From: an uncultured Ignavibacteria bacterium
GTDB taxonomy: Bacteria; Bacteroidota; Ignavibacteria; Tepidaquicellales; Tepidaquicellaceae
Length of the DNA stretch: 18,207 nucleotides
Direction: 5' to 3'
Assembly (NCBI GenBank): GCA_937924675.1
Contig: CALEVL010000276.1
Span: 1 to 18,207, forward strand
A program made the position numbers and the translations under genes. Below, piece after piece: positions 1-7,027 of this stretch (positions are counted from its first letter, which is position 1; each line of letters starts with the position of its first letter). The notes under the pieces were generated by a model. The model saw only the letters and a list, made by a program, of their open reading frames with translations, did no database searches and was not told the origin of the DNA.

Positions 1-836
1 CAGTAAAGACAAATCTATTCAGAGATGCATATCCGGACAGGTTTATATCAGTTGGAGTTGCAGAGCAGGATATGATAGGCACTGCAGCAGGGCTTGCTCT
101 GGCCGGTAAGATTCCAATCGCTTCAACATATGGTGAGTTTGCAACCGGCAGACCGTTTGATCAGATCAGACAGTCGCTTGCGTACAGTGATATGAATGTA
201 AAGATCTGTGCTTCGCATTGCGGAATAACAGTTGGTCCGGACGGTGCAACACACCAGTCATTTGAAGATGTAGGCATTATGCGAATTCTTCCGGGCATGA
301 ATGTAATTACTCCCTGTGATTATAATCAGACTTACAGGGCTGTAAGAATGGCAATTAATACTTACGGTCCATTTTATATCAGATTCTACAGGGAAAAGTC
401 ACCGAATTTCACCGACATGAATGCTCCTTTTGAATTCGGCAAGGCAGATATTCTGGCTGATGGAAGTGATGTAACACTTATTGCAAACGGACTTTTGGTT
501 TGGGAGGCGCTTGTTGCTTCGGAAAGATTAAAGAAAGAGGGGATTAGCGCAAAAGTTGTAAACATGCACACAATTAAGCCGATTGATAAAGACACAATCA
601 TTAAATGTGCAAAGGAGACTGGACTTGTTATTACTTGTGAAGATCACCAATGGACTTGCGGTCTGTTCGGTGCTGTAGCTGAAGTTCTTGCAATTAATTG
701 TCCTACGCAAATGGATTTTGTTGCTATCAATGACAGATTTGGAGAGAGTGGTATAATAGCATCAGAGTTGATGAGGAAATATGAGATTGACAGCGAAGCA
801 ATTTACAAAAAGGTCAAGAAAAATCTTAAGAAATAA
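1..836 (+). CDS. Transketolase, C-terminal subunit (5' partial)
   Basis: The reading frame is open from base 3, so the gene begins before the window. It encodes the pyrimidine-binding and C-terminal domains of a thiamine-diphosphate transketolase (pentose phosphate pathway, cytoplasm). The first residues visible, VKTNLFRDAYPDRFISVGVAEQD, contain the conserved glutamate of the GVAEQ motif, which activates the cofactor's pyrimidine ring. Further family marks are FATGRPFDQIR, HCGITVGPDGATHQ, EDVGIMRILPGMNVITP and GISAKVVNMHTIKPID. Alignment by eye to split-type transketolases, where N- and C-terminal halves are separate genes, suggests that only about 40–50 N-terminal residues are missing. If so, the N-terminal half should lie just upstream. 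A full-length fused enzyme cannot be excluded from this window. The protease gene starts 16 bp downstream on the same strand, so the two may be co-transcribed. The internal ATG at 72 is not the start. Confidence 0.93.
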   Translation, partial: VKTNLFRDAYPDRFISVGVAEQDMIGTAAGLALAGKIPIASTYGEFATGRPFDQIRQSLAYSDMNVKICASHCGITVGPDGATHQSFEDVGIMRILPGMNVITPCDYNQTYRAVRMAINTYGPFYIRFYREKSPNFTDMNAPFEFGKADILADGSDVTLIANGLLVWEALVASERLKKEGISAKVVNMHTIKPIDKDTIIKCAKETGLVITCEDHQWTCGLFGAVAEVLAINCPTQMDFVAINDRFGESGIIASELMRKYEIDSEAIYKKVKKNLKK

Positions 837-852
837 AACGCAATTTTAAAAA

Positions 853-2088
853 ATGTTAAACAGTATTTCAGAATCAAACCCTTTGTCAAAGGAGTCAACC
901 GGAAATTCGCTTATGCTGAAAAAGTTTCTTATGACAATTGCTTTCTTTGCATTGCTTGCTACCGGTATCACAATCGGAAAGTACTTCTTTTCCGGTGGAA
1001 ACAATGAACCGGGCAGTAATGCGGTTCAGGGAAATCAGCCGGCAGGGGACATTAACAAAAGCATAACCGATACAAGGGAGAATGCCATAACAAGGGCAGT
1101 GAAAAAGATTTCACCTGCAATTGTCGGAATTAATGTTGAAGAAGTAAGAGAGTATCAGGATCCTTTTTCTTTTTTCGACAATGATCCGTTCTTCAAGCAG
1201 TTCTTCGGCAACAGGCCTCCGCAGAAACAGATTGTAAAGGGTCTTGGCTCCGGGTTCATCATCAGTTCTGACGGCTACATTTTAACTAACGATCATGTTG
1301 CCGGAAATGCTACAAAGATTTCGGTGACACTTACAAGCGGAGAAACAATTGAAGCTAAGATGATTGGTACTGATAAGAACTCCGATGTTGCGGTGTTAAA
1401 GATTGACAAGAGTAATCTTGAATATGCAAAGTTAGGAAATTCGGATGATGTGATAATTGGTGAGTGGGTCATTGCACTTGGAAACCCATTTGGCCTTTTT
1501 GAGATCAATGACAAACCCACTGTTACAGTTGGAGTTGTGAGTGCTACTGATATGAAAGTGAATGCTGACGGAAACAGAGTATATAAAGATATGATACAGA
1601 CAGATGCTTCTATTAATACCGGAAATTCGGGAGGACCGCTTGTTAATGCAGAAGGTGAAGTAATTGGAATGAATACAATAATTTACACCGGTGGGCAGTT
1701 CAGTTCAGGAAGCATTGGAGTTGGATTCTCAATTTCAATCAACAGGGTGAAGAAGATTATGGAAGAGATCAAGACGAAGGGTAAGATTGAGAGAACATTC
1801 AATGTCGGTTTCAGGATTCAGGCAGTAGATGAAAGGATAGCAAAGTACCTGGGACTTGATGTGCCTGTTGGAGTTGTTGTGACTGATGTTCAACGCGGCG
1901 GCCTATCTTCAGAAGCAGGACTCAAACCGGAAGATGTTATCATTGAGGCGAACGGTGAGAAAATCAGAAATGAACAGGACCTGATATTTGTAATCAATGA
2001 TCTTGAGGATGGTGATATGCTGAATATGAAAATAATAAGGAACAAGAACGAAAGTAACATTTCATTTGAGCTGAAGCCTTCGAAGTAA
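853..2088 (+). CDS. HtrA/DegQ-family periplasmic serine protease with one PDZ domain
   Basis: 411-residue envelope protease that degrades or refolds damaged exported proteins. Residues ~22–42 form a single hydrophobic segment, either a membrane anchor or an uncleaved signal. A trypsin-like domain spans ~75–310 with a complete triad: His148 in TNDHVAG, Asp178 in NSDVAVLKID and Ser259 in NTGNSGGPL. A phenylalanine-rich stretch at ~105–118 (DPFSFFDNDPFFKQFF) corresponds to the regulatory LA loop region of DegP/DegQ. One PDZ domain follows at ~318–408 (GVVVTDVQRGGLSSEAGL, then GDMLNMKIIRN). E. coli DegP and DegQ have two PDZ domains, so the layout is closer to DegS, although DegS lacks the long LA loop. 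The start has no clear ribosome site; Met21 and Met22 are alternatives that would still keep the membrane segment. It lies 16 bp after the transketolase gene and ends just before a strong hairpin terminator. Confidence 0.95.
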   Translation: MLNSISESNPLSKESTGNSLMLKKFLMTIAFFALLATGITIGKYFFSGGNNEPGSNAVQGNQPAGDINKSITDTRENAITRAVKKISPAIVGINVEEVREYQDPFSFFDNDPFFKQFFGNRPPQKQIVKGLGSGFIISSDGYILTNDHVAGNATKISVTLTSGETIEAKMIGTDKNSDVAVLKIDKSNLEYAKLGNSDDVIIGEWVIALGNPFGLFEINDKPTVTVGVVSATDMKVNADGNRVYKDMIQTDASINTGNSGGPLVNAEGEVIGMNTIIYTGGQFSSGSIGVGFSISINRVKKIMEEIKTKGKIERTFNVGFRIQAVDERIAKYLGLDVPVGVVVTDVQRGGLSSEAGLKPEDVIIEANGEKIRNEQDLIFVINDLEDGDMLNMKIIRNKNESNISFELKPSK

Positions 2089-2108
2089 ATAACTTCGAAC
2101 AATAAATA

Positions 2109-2143
2109 AAAAGGCGCATAATATTAATTGCTATGCGCCTTTT
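2109..2143. terminator. Bidirectional rho-independent terminator between htrA and bactofilin
   Basis: The arms AAAAGGCGCATA (2109–2120) and TATGCGCCTTTT (2132–2143) are perfect reverse complements, 12 bp each, around an 11-nt loop. The A-run and T-run flanks give a U-tract on either strand. The hairpin lies in the 86-bp gap between two convergent genes, as expected for a shared terminator. Confidence 0.85.
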
Positions 2144-2174
2144 CTATATTCGGTTAAAGTTTAAGCTGATGGAA

Positions 2175-2684
2175 TCAATGAAACTTTAAGACCGGTTTAT
2201 CCTTTGCCTTATTTTCTGAGTGAATCTCGATTTCAGCATCTTTCATATCGATGATATTGCTCTTGGCATTTGGTTCACCCATTTTTGAGGAGCCGTTGAA
2301 CTTCGCACCTGATTCGGTAACAAGTTCTTCAACAGTAATATCACCCTCCAAAGAACAGGATCTCTTGAGCTCTAATCTGTGAGCTTTGATATTTCCCTTT
2401 ACTGTTCCTGAGATGGTAATGTCGACCGCATTGATATTGCCCTCAACTATTCCTTTTTCACCTATAATAATTCCGCTTTCGCCCCGGAGGTTACCTACAA
2501 TATGACCGTCAATTTTTGTTGTTGATGGAGATGACAGATTGCCTTCAAACTTACAGCCGTCGCTGATAAGAGTTAAGATTCTCTCCTGCTGAGGAGCTGC
2601 TGTCCTTACCGGAGCCTTAACTTCTTCTGTGTAGGAAGGTTCCTTCGACTTGTTTCCAAACATAGTGTTAAGATTTAGTTTCAT
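2175..2684 (-). CDS. Bactofilin (polymer-forming cytoskeletal protein)
   Basis: 169-residue bactofilin. These proteins self-assemble without nucleotide into filaments at the inner face of the membrane and scaffold cell-wall or polar machinery. The core (~40–135) shows the family's regular right-handed β-helix pattern: short turns of the form x-I-x-G-x-V/I-x-G-N, seen as KFEGNLSSPSTTKIDGHIVGNL, IIIGEKGIVEGNINAVDITISGTVKGNI and ELKRSCSLEGDITVEELVTESGAKFNG. An N-terminal tail (1–38) and a charged C-terminal tail (140–169, rich in K, D and E) flank the core, as is usual. The start begins MKLNLNTMFG, close to the short N-terminal membrane-targeting segments of bactofilins. The usual partner, an M23 peptidase, is not adjacent. 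The gene is monocistronic here: convergent with htrA and divergent from the oxidase operon. Confidence 0.93.
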   Translation of the reverse strand: MKLNLNTMFGNKSKEPSYTEEVKAPVRTAAPQQERILTLISDGCKFEGNLSSPSTTKIDGHIVGNLRGESGIIIGEKGIVEGNINAVDITISGTVKGNIKAHRLELKRSCSLEGDITVEELVTESGAKFNGSSKMGEPNAKSNIIDMKDAEIEIHSENKAKDKPVLKFH

Positions 2685-2709
2685 ATAATTTTATTTCGTG
2701 GTTTGTGAA

Positions 2710-2740
2710 CAAAATTACAAATAATAATTCTTAATAACAA
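2710..2740 (-). promoter_or_regulatory. Candidate Bacteroidetes-type promoter of the bactofilin gene
   Basis: On the − strand TAATTTTG (plus 2710–2717) fits the Bacteroidetes −7 consensus TAnnTTTG. A TTG (plus 2738–2740) stands 20 bp upstream, where the −33 element is expected. The start would lie about 20 nt before the ATG at 2684. The region is very AT-rich, so a chance match is possible. Confidence 0.4.
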
Positions 2741-2822
2741 CTTAACATTAACAAATTTTATGATTTATCAATAATAGCAGTCTATTAGATACAAAATGAT
2801 AAAGTCACTTCTATGAAATTGA

Positions 2823-4256
2823 ATGTTCAAGACTATATGGGTATTTTGCGAAATGCCAAACATCATTAGTGATTCATTGAAGAATAAGCTCTCTGAAATT
2901 GTTGGAAGCAATAATGTTTATACAGACAGCGATTCCAAATTCATTTGCTCTAAGGATTACACAGAAAACCTTTCATTTGAACCGGACATAGTCGTAAAGC
3001 CGTGCACTACTGACGAGATATCAAAAATAGTAAGACTCGCAAATGAATATCTTATTCCTGTAATCCCAAGAGGCGGAGGAACAGGCCTTTCCGGAGGAGC
3101 GCTTCCAATATATGGAGGCATTTGCATCTCAATGGAACGGTTCAACAATATTATAGAAATTGATGAAGACAATCTTCAGGCAATAGTTGAACCGGGAGTA
3201 ATCACACAAGTTCTGCAGGATGAATGCGAAAAGGCCGGTTTGTATTACCCTCCTGATCCCGCATCAAGAGGAAGCTCATTTCTCGGCGGTAATCTTGCTG
3301 AATGTTCCGGCGGACCAAGAGCTGTTAAATATGGAGTTACAAAGGATTATGTATTGGGAATTGAATTTGTTTCACCCACGGGAGAAATTGTCAATGGAGG
3401 CGGGAGAGTTCTCAAGAATGTATCCGGCTACAACCTGACACAATTAATCGTAGGAAGCGAAGGTACTCTTGGTATCATAACTAAAATATTTCTAAGGTTG
3501 ATCCCAATGCCTAAACACAGGAAAGTCATGCTTGCAGCATACACAAACATTGAAGATTGCGCAAGAACAGTTTCAAGGATATTCAAATCAGGAATAACCC
3601 CATCTGCACTTGAACTCATGGAGAATTCTGCAATGAGGGCTGCCGAAAATCAGCTTGGCAAGAGGTTTCCCAACGGTGATGCTGCAGCACAATTACTCAT
3701 AGAAGTTGACGGCAATTATGAAGAGACGCTTGAAAAAGATATTGAATCCATTGCTGAGATCGTTATGGAAAACGGAGCATATGATGTAATTCTTGCTGAA
3801 GATAATCAGAAAATGAATGAACTCTGGTCGCTGCGTCGTTGCATTGGTGAGGCTGTTAAATCGATTTCAGAATATAAAGAAGAAGATACTGTTGTACCGC
3901 GTGCAAGGATTCCTGAGCTTATAAAGGGAGTGAAGGAAATTTCATCCGAATTCGGGATTACTACTATCTGTTACGGTCATGCAGGTGACGGAAACGTTCA
4001 CGTAAATATTCTGAAGGATAAACTTGATGATGCAAGCTGGGAAAAAAATCTTGACACAGCCATTAGAAAGATATTTACTTTAACGGTGTCGCTTGGAGGA
4101 ACAATATCAGGAGAACATGGAATCGGATACTCGCAGAAAAATTATCTGCCTATTGCACTGGGAAAATCAGAGTTAGACCTCATGAAGACAATCAAAAAAT
4201 CAATGGATCCAAACAACATTATGAATCCCGGAAAAATTTTCGCAGATCAGGATTGA
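2823..4256 (+). CDS. FAD-linked oxidase, GlcD/D-lactate dehydrogenase type
   Basis: 477-residue flavoprotein of the vanillyl-alcohol oxidase/PCMH superfamily, which oxidises 2-hydroxy acids such as glycolate or D-lactate. The FAD-binding domain (~50–230) has PRGGGTGLSGGA (82–93), PPDPASRGSSFLGGNLAE (143–160), GGPRAVKYGVTKDYVLG and SEGTLGIIT. The C-terminal oxidase domain (~235–473) carries GHAGDGNVHVN (385–395), SGEHGIG (429–435) and the terminal MDPNNIMNPGKIF. Both domains are complete. The iron-sulfur partners GlcE and GlcF are absent nearby, so the enzyme may work alone as an electron-transfer-flavoprotein or quinone-linked dehydrogenase; the substrate cannot be told from sequence. Met11 (2853) is a credible start, because the first ten residues (MFKTIWVFCE) do not look like the family N-terminus. 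It is the first gene of a + strand operon and overlaps the next gene by 4 bp (TTGA). Confidence 0.92.
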   Translation: MFKTIWVFCEMPNIISDSLKNKLSEIVGSNNVYTDSDSKFICSKDYTENLSFEPDIVVKPCTTDEISKIVRLANEYLIPVIPRGGGTGLSGGALPIYGGICISMERFNNIIEIDEDNLQAIVEPGVITQVLQDECEKAGLYYPPDPASRGSSFLGGNLAECSGGPRAVKYGVTKDYVLGIEFVSPTGEIVNGGGRVLKNVSGYNLTQLIVGSEGTLGIITKIFLRLIPMPKHRKVMLAAYTNIEDCARTVSRIFKSGITPSALELMENSAMRAAENQLGKRFPNGDAAAQLLIEVDGNYEETLEKDIESIAEIVMENGAYDVILAEDNQKMNELWSLRRCIGEAVKSISEYKEEDTVVPRARIPELIKGVKEISSEFGITTICYGHAGDGNVHVNILKDKLDDASWEKNLDTAIRKIFTLTVSLGGTISGEHGIGYSQKNYLPIALGKSELDLMKTIKKSMDPNNIMNPGKIFADQD

Positions 4257-4663
4257 TCAGATCAGAGACTAAAATAAGAGTTCTTTATGCTCATACAGAT
4301 AAAATGGGTGTAGTGAACAATGCACGTTACCTTGAGTATTTTGAGGCAGGAAGAAATGATCTTCTGCGGAGTCTGGGAGTTCCCTATACTGAGTTTGAAA
4401 AGCAGAATATCGGATTGCCGGTGATAGAAGTATTTGCGAAATTCATTTATCCTGCAAAGTATGATGAAGTACTTACAATTCGAGCGGAGATCCGTGAGAT
4501 TCCTACCGTAAGATTTAAGATCTATTATGAAATCATGCTGAATGATATTCTTGTAACTATTGGTTATACTGTTCACTCTTTTATTAATTTTGAGAAGATG
4601 AAACCGGTAAGGCCTCCTGTGGATTTTATTGAGCTACTTTCCCGCAACTTAAATAAAATGTGA
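4253..4663 (+). CDS. Hot-dog acyl-CoA thioesterase, YbgC/4HBT family
   Basis: 136 residues, the usual length for single-domain 4-hydroxybenzoyl-CoA thioesterase-like proteins, which hydrolyse acyl-CoA or acyl-ACP thioesters in the cytoplasm. The N-terminal signature YAHTDKMGVVNNARYLEYFEAGR contains the catalytic-type Asp16 and the YLEYFEAGR helix of the hot-dog fold. The β-sheet half follows as IEVFAKFIYPAKYDEVLTIRAEI and VRFKIYYEI. The start is TTG, whose bases overlap the stop of the oxidase (TTGA, 4253–4256), implying translational coupling. I see no in-frame ATG near enough to keep the signature's N-terminal strand. It ends one base into the nadC start. The thioesterase may clear acyl-CoA by-products, but its substrate is unknown. 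Confidence 0.9.
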   Translation: MIRSETKIRVLYAHTDKMGVVNNARYLEYFEAGRNDLLRSLGVPYTEFEKQNIGLPVIEVFAKFIYPAKYDEVLTIRAEIREIPTVRFKIYYEIMLNDILVTIGYTVHSFINFEKMKPVRPPVDFIELLSRNLNKM

Positions 4664-5529
4664 TGAACTATTACAAGGATTTCGATTTTAAGCAGGCAGA
4701 TAAAATGATAGAACTTGCTCTTGTTGAAGATAAGGGCGATGGCGATGTCACTTCAGAGATCCTGATACCGGCTGCTAAGAATTCTGTTGCCGAAATACTC
4801 GTCAAGGAGCCATGCGTCCTTGCAGGCACAGAGATCTTCAAAAGAGTTTTTGCAAAAGTGGACAAAAAGATAAGAGTTACATTCTTTGTAAAGGAAGGAG
4901 AAAGAATAAGCAGGAAGCAGGTAGTGGGGGAGATAACAGGCAACACCCGAAGGATATTATTGGGAGAGAGACTTGCTCTTAATATTTTGCAAAGAATGAG
5001 CGGAGTAGCGACTGCAACTTATGAGTTTACAAAGAAGCTGTCTAACAAAAACATAAAAGTTATTGATACACGAAAGACAACACCTAATATGAGATTGTTT
5101 GAAAAAGTTGCCGTAAGAATAGGAGGAGGCGCAAATCACAGGATGGGACTCTATGACATGATGCTTATTAAGGACAACCATATTGAATCCAACGGGGGAA
5201 TTTGGAATACCATGGAAAAACTAAAGAAGATGAAAAGGAGAATCGAAGTACCGGTTGAAATTGAAGCTAAGGATCTGGAAGAAGTAAGAGTAATCGCCGA
5301 AAATGGAAAAGGAATTGTTGACAGGATCATGCTGGATAATTTTCCGATAAATGAAATTGATGAAGCAGTGAAGATTTGCAAAGGTAACTTTGAGATTGAA
5401 GTTTCAGGCGGAATAAATCGGAATACTATATCTGACTACAAAAAGCAGAAGGGAATTGACTTTATTTCTGTCGGAGCACTAACACATTCCGTAAAGTCGA
5501 TTGATATTTCATTGGAATTTATTACTTGA
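4663..5529 (+). CDS. nadC: Nicotinate-nucleotide pyrophosphorylase (quinolinate phosphoribosyltransferase)
   Basis: 288 residues. NadC converts quinolinate and PRPP to nicotinate mononucleotide, CO2 and pyrophosphate, the third step of de novo NAD synthesis. Conserved marks in order: EDKGDGDVTSEIL (22–34), GERLALNILQRMSG (101–114), DTRKTTP (135–141), GGGANHRMGLYDMMLIKDNH (154–173), EIEAKDLEE (199–207), LDN (224–226), EVSGGIN (246–252) and SVGALTHS (269–276). All substrate- and PRPP-contacting motifs look intact. I chose ATG at 4663, which shares one base with the thioesterase stop (TGATG); a GTG at 4660 would add one residue. nadA and nadB are not in the window. The gene is the third of a tightly packed operon and precedes three exported proteins of unknown role. 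Confidence 0.96.
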   Translation: MNYYKDFDFKQADKMIELALVEDKGDGDVTSEILIPAAKNSVAEILVKEPCVLAGTEIFKRVFAKVDKKIRVTFFVKEGERISRKQVVGEITGNTRRILLGERLALNILQRMSGVATATYEFTKKLSNKNIKVIDTRKTTPNMRLFEKVAVRIGGGANHRMGLYDMMLIKDNHIESNGGIWNTMEKLKKMKRRIEVPVEIEAKDLEEVRVIAENGKGIVDRIMLDNFPINEIDEAVKICKGNFEIEVSGGINRNTISDYKKQKGIDFISVGALTHSVKSIDISLEFIT

Positions 5530-5573
5530 ATATGAATGTGCGTAAAGATAGTTTTGGAAAAATTTCTAAAATT

Positions 5574-5579
5574 AAAGGA
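5574..5579 (+). promoter_or_regulatory. Ribosome binding site that decides the lipoprotein start
   Basis: AAAGGA lies 6 nt before ATG 5586. It supports that start over the upstream TTG at 5526, which would place 20 extra polar residues before the signal peptide. Confidence 0.6.
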
Positions 5580-5585
5580 AATGAA

Positions 5586-6086
5586 ATGAACAGTCTCAAC
5601 AGATTTGCCGGCTTCTTGTTTGCAATGATTGTCTTTGTCGGTCTCATTGTTGCTTGCGGAAGTAAAAAAGAATCCGAAGTAACGAAAGAAGAAACAAAGA
5701 AAGAAGAAACGAAGAAAGAATCTACAAGCAATACAACTGCTTCTTCCGGTGTCAATAACCTCTATTTTGTTGAGGAATATACTGCTGATGGCCAGGAATT
5801 GGGTAAGAGCGACAAGTTCTTCATTAAGAACAAAGGCGGCTATATTACTGCCATGTTGAAGACAAGCCAGCCAATAGGCGTGGGTTCAGTAGATGTAAGA
5901 CTTGAACGAGAATCAGTTAGCGGCTCAGAAATAATCGATACTCAGCCATATAATGTTTCACCGGAGAAGGATTTTTTCTTTTTCGACAAGGTAACATTTT
6001 ACAAATCGGGTGACTATAAAGTTACAGTATTCAAGAAAGACGGAACTCCGATTGCTTCAGGAAAAGTAAGAATTGAATTCGAATGA
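5586..6086 (+). CDS. Lipoprotein, first of three paralogous exported proteins
   Basis: 166 residues from ATG 5586, no family recognised. The N-terminus is a lipoprotein signal peptide with lipobox IVAC (Cys24). A charged linker (~25–50, KEETK repeats then Ser/Thr) follows, then a ~105-residue β-rich domain beginning NNLYFVEEYTADGQELGKSD. The domain carries KGGY, DKVTFYKSGDYKVTVF and IASGKVRIEF near its end. The same motifs recur in the third gene of the cluster and, more weakly, in the second. The residue after Cys24 is Gly, so nothing in the sequence says whether the protein stays in the inner membrane or reaches the outer membrane or surface. It follows nadC by 56 bp on the same strand and is probably in the same transcript. 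A TTG start at 5526, overlapping the nadC stop, is possible but lacks a ribosome site. Function unknown; an Ig-like or jelly-roll β-sandwich is my guess. Confidence 0.85.
   Translation: MNSLNRFAGFLFAMIVFVGLIVACGSKKESEVTKEETKKEETKKESTSNTTASSGVNNLYFVEEYTADGQELGKSDKFFIKNKGGYITAMLKTSQPIGVGSVDVRLERESVSGSEIIDTQPYNVSPEKDFFFFDKVTFYKSGDYKVTVFKKDGTPIASGKVRIEFE
5685..5720 (+). repeat. Short in-frame tandem repeat encoding KEETK
   Basis: Two 15-bp units, AAAGAAGAAACAAAG (5685–5699) and AAAGAAGAAACGAAG (5700–5714), plus a partial AAAGAA. They encode the hydrophilic tether just after the lipidated cysteine. Being a multiple of three, the repeat could vary in copy number without breaking the frame. Confidence 0.8.
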
Positions 6087-6106
6087 TAAACTCAAAATCC
6101 AAAATT

Positions 6107-6112
6107 AAGGAG
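6107..6112 (+). promoter_or_regulatory. Ribosome binding site that decides the second exported protein's start
   Basis: AAGGAG is followed by a 6-nt spacer and ATG 6119. This is the best Shine-Dalgarno match in the window. It argues against the ATG at 6083, which overlaps the preceding stop (ATGA) and would add 12 polar residues before the signal peptide. Confidence 0.75.
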
Positions 6113-6118
6113 AACAAA

Positions 6119-6538
6119 ATGAAAAACCTGAAACAATTGCTGATGCTTTCTGCATTTGCAATCCTTTTTTTATGCAATACTGATGCTCAAGCACAAAGAT
6201 ATCCGGTGCTGTATTTCTGCGAAAACTATGGAGCTGGCGGAGAGATAGGTGTCAGCGACAGATTCACAACCGGGGCTATCACAGTTATGGTAAAGGCAGA
6301 TAATCCTATTGAGCTTACCAACTGTTCCGTACAACTTGATAAATACAATTGTACAACCAATACCTTTGAGTACTATAAGAAATTCAAGTTCGTTGTCGAG
6401 CCAAGTATGAATTATATTTACTTTCAAAGGAATGATGAAAGCGATATGAACTTTGATACTCCGGGTATATACAGAGTATTTCTTTTAGACAATTTCGATA
6501 AGACGGTTACAAGCAGTCTTGTGGAAATAATTCGATAA
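6119..6538 (+). CDS. Exported protein, second of three paralogues
   Basis: 139 residues from ATG 6119, no family recognised. A Sec signal peptide (lysines, then LLMLSAFAILFLC) ends in TDAQAQ with likely cleavage after AQA. The mature part starts RYPVLYFCENYGAGGEIGVSD, matching the lipoprotein's LYFVEEYTADGQELGKSD. It ends FDTPGIYRVFLLDNFDKTVTSSLVEI, the counterpart of FYKSGDYKVTVFKKDGTPIASGKVRI. The middle is more diverged and holds two additional cysteines (TNCSVQ, KYNCTT), so with the FCE cysteine there are three in the mature protein. Predicted all-β and extracytoplasmic. It lies 32 bp after the lipoprotein and 7 bp before the third paralogue, probably in one transcript. Function unknown. 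Confidence 0.85.
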   Translation: MKNLKQLLMLSAFAILFLCNTDAQAQRYPVLYFCENYGAGGEIGVSDRFTTGAITVMVKADNPIELTNCSVQLDKYNCTTNTFEYYKKFKFVVEPSMNYIYFQRNDESDMNFDTPGIYRVFLLDNFDKTVTSSLVEIIR

Positions 6539-6545
6539 TCTAAAG

Positions 6546-6959
6546 ATGAAGTATATGAAACTCAGAATTGCTTTTGCGGCATTTGTATTAACATTTGCTT
6601 TCATTACGTTGAGCAAGGTAAGCGCTCAAACAATACAGTTTTGTGAAAGTGTTACCGGTACAGGGGAAGCTGTGAGCCCGAGCACACTTTTCAATATTGA
6701 TTCAAAAGGAGGTTATTTGAAGATACTTGTAACCATGCCCTACAGTCTTGGGTCGGATCAAGTCATCTATGAGATATATGAAGTTGATCCTGACGGTCAG
6801 GAAAAGTATGACAATACAATTTATCAGGATGCAAGCTCTGATTGGACGTGGTTTTGGAAAGAAGTTACCTTTTATAAGGCGGGAAGGTTCAATGTATTTG
6901 TGTATGACCGGGAAAGAAATTTTATTACTTCAGGTCAGGTAAGGATACAGTACTATTAA
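6546..6959 (+). CDS. Exported protein, third of three paralogues
   Basis: 137 residues, no family recognised. The signal peptide is IAFAAFVLTFAFITLSKVSA with cleavage likely before QTIQF. The mature domain begins IQFCESVTGTGEAVSPS and shares KGGY, KEVTFYKAGRFNVFVYD and ITSGQVRIQYY with the lipoprotein, its closest relative here. It has a single mature cysteine, in FCES, at the position that is FCEN in the second paralogue and FVEE in the lipoprotein. Met4 (6555) is an alternative start; neither has a good ribosome site, and the 7-bp gap to the preceding gene suggests coupled translation. The hairpin terminator at 6983 ends the unit. An extracytoplasmic β-sandwich protein is likely; function unknown. 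Confidence 0.85.
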   Translation: MKYMKLRIAFAAFVLTFAFITLSKVSAQTIQFCESVTGTGEAVSPSTLFNIDSKGGYLKILVTMPYSLGSDQVIYEIYEVDPDGQEKYDNTIYQDASSDWTWFWKEVTFYKAGRFNVFVYDRERNFITSGQVRIQYY

Positions 6960-6982
6960 AGATACAGATTAATCTCATTAAC

Positions 6983-7025
6983 AGAAGGTTGTTTCACTAG
7001 CTGAAATGACCTTCTTTTATTTTTG
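6983..7025 (+). terminator. Rho-independent terminator after the exported-protein cluster
   Basis: AGAAGGT (6983–6989) pairs with ACCTTCT (7009–7015). Inside, TTTCA pairs with TGAAA around a CTAGC loop, with a 2-nt mismatch between the two helices. A T-rich tract (7013–7024, broken by a C and an A) follows. It ends only a few bases before the next start codon at 7028, so any promoter for the flippase gene would have to lie within or upstream of the hairpin. Confidence 0.75.
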
Positions 7026-7027
7026 AT

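Noticed and set aside
2685..2822. Small gene or RNA in the bactofilin/oxidase spacer
   Set aside because: The 138 bp are AT-rich with no structured element and no convincing short reading frame. It is best read as divergent promoter DNA.
5526..5585. TTG start for the lipoprotein, overlapping the nadC stop
   Set aside because: It would add 20 polar residues before a textbook lipoprotein signal peptide, while ATG 5586 has AAAGGA at the right distance.
6083..6118. ATG at 6083 as start of the second exported protein
   Set aside because: It overlaps the preceding stop and looks coupled, but AAGGAG before ATG 6119 and the signal peptide position favour the later start.
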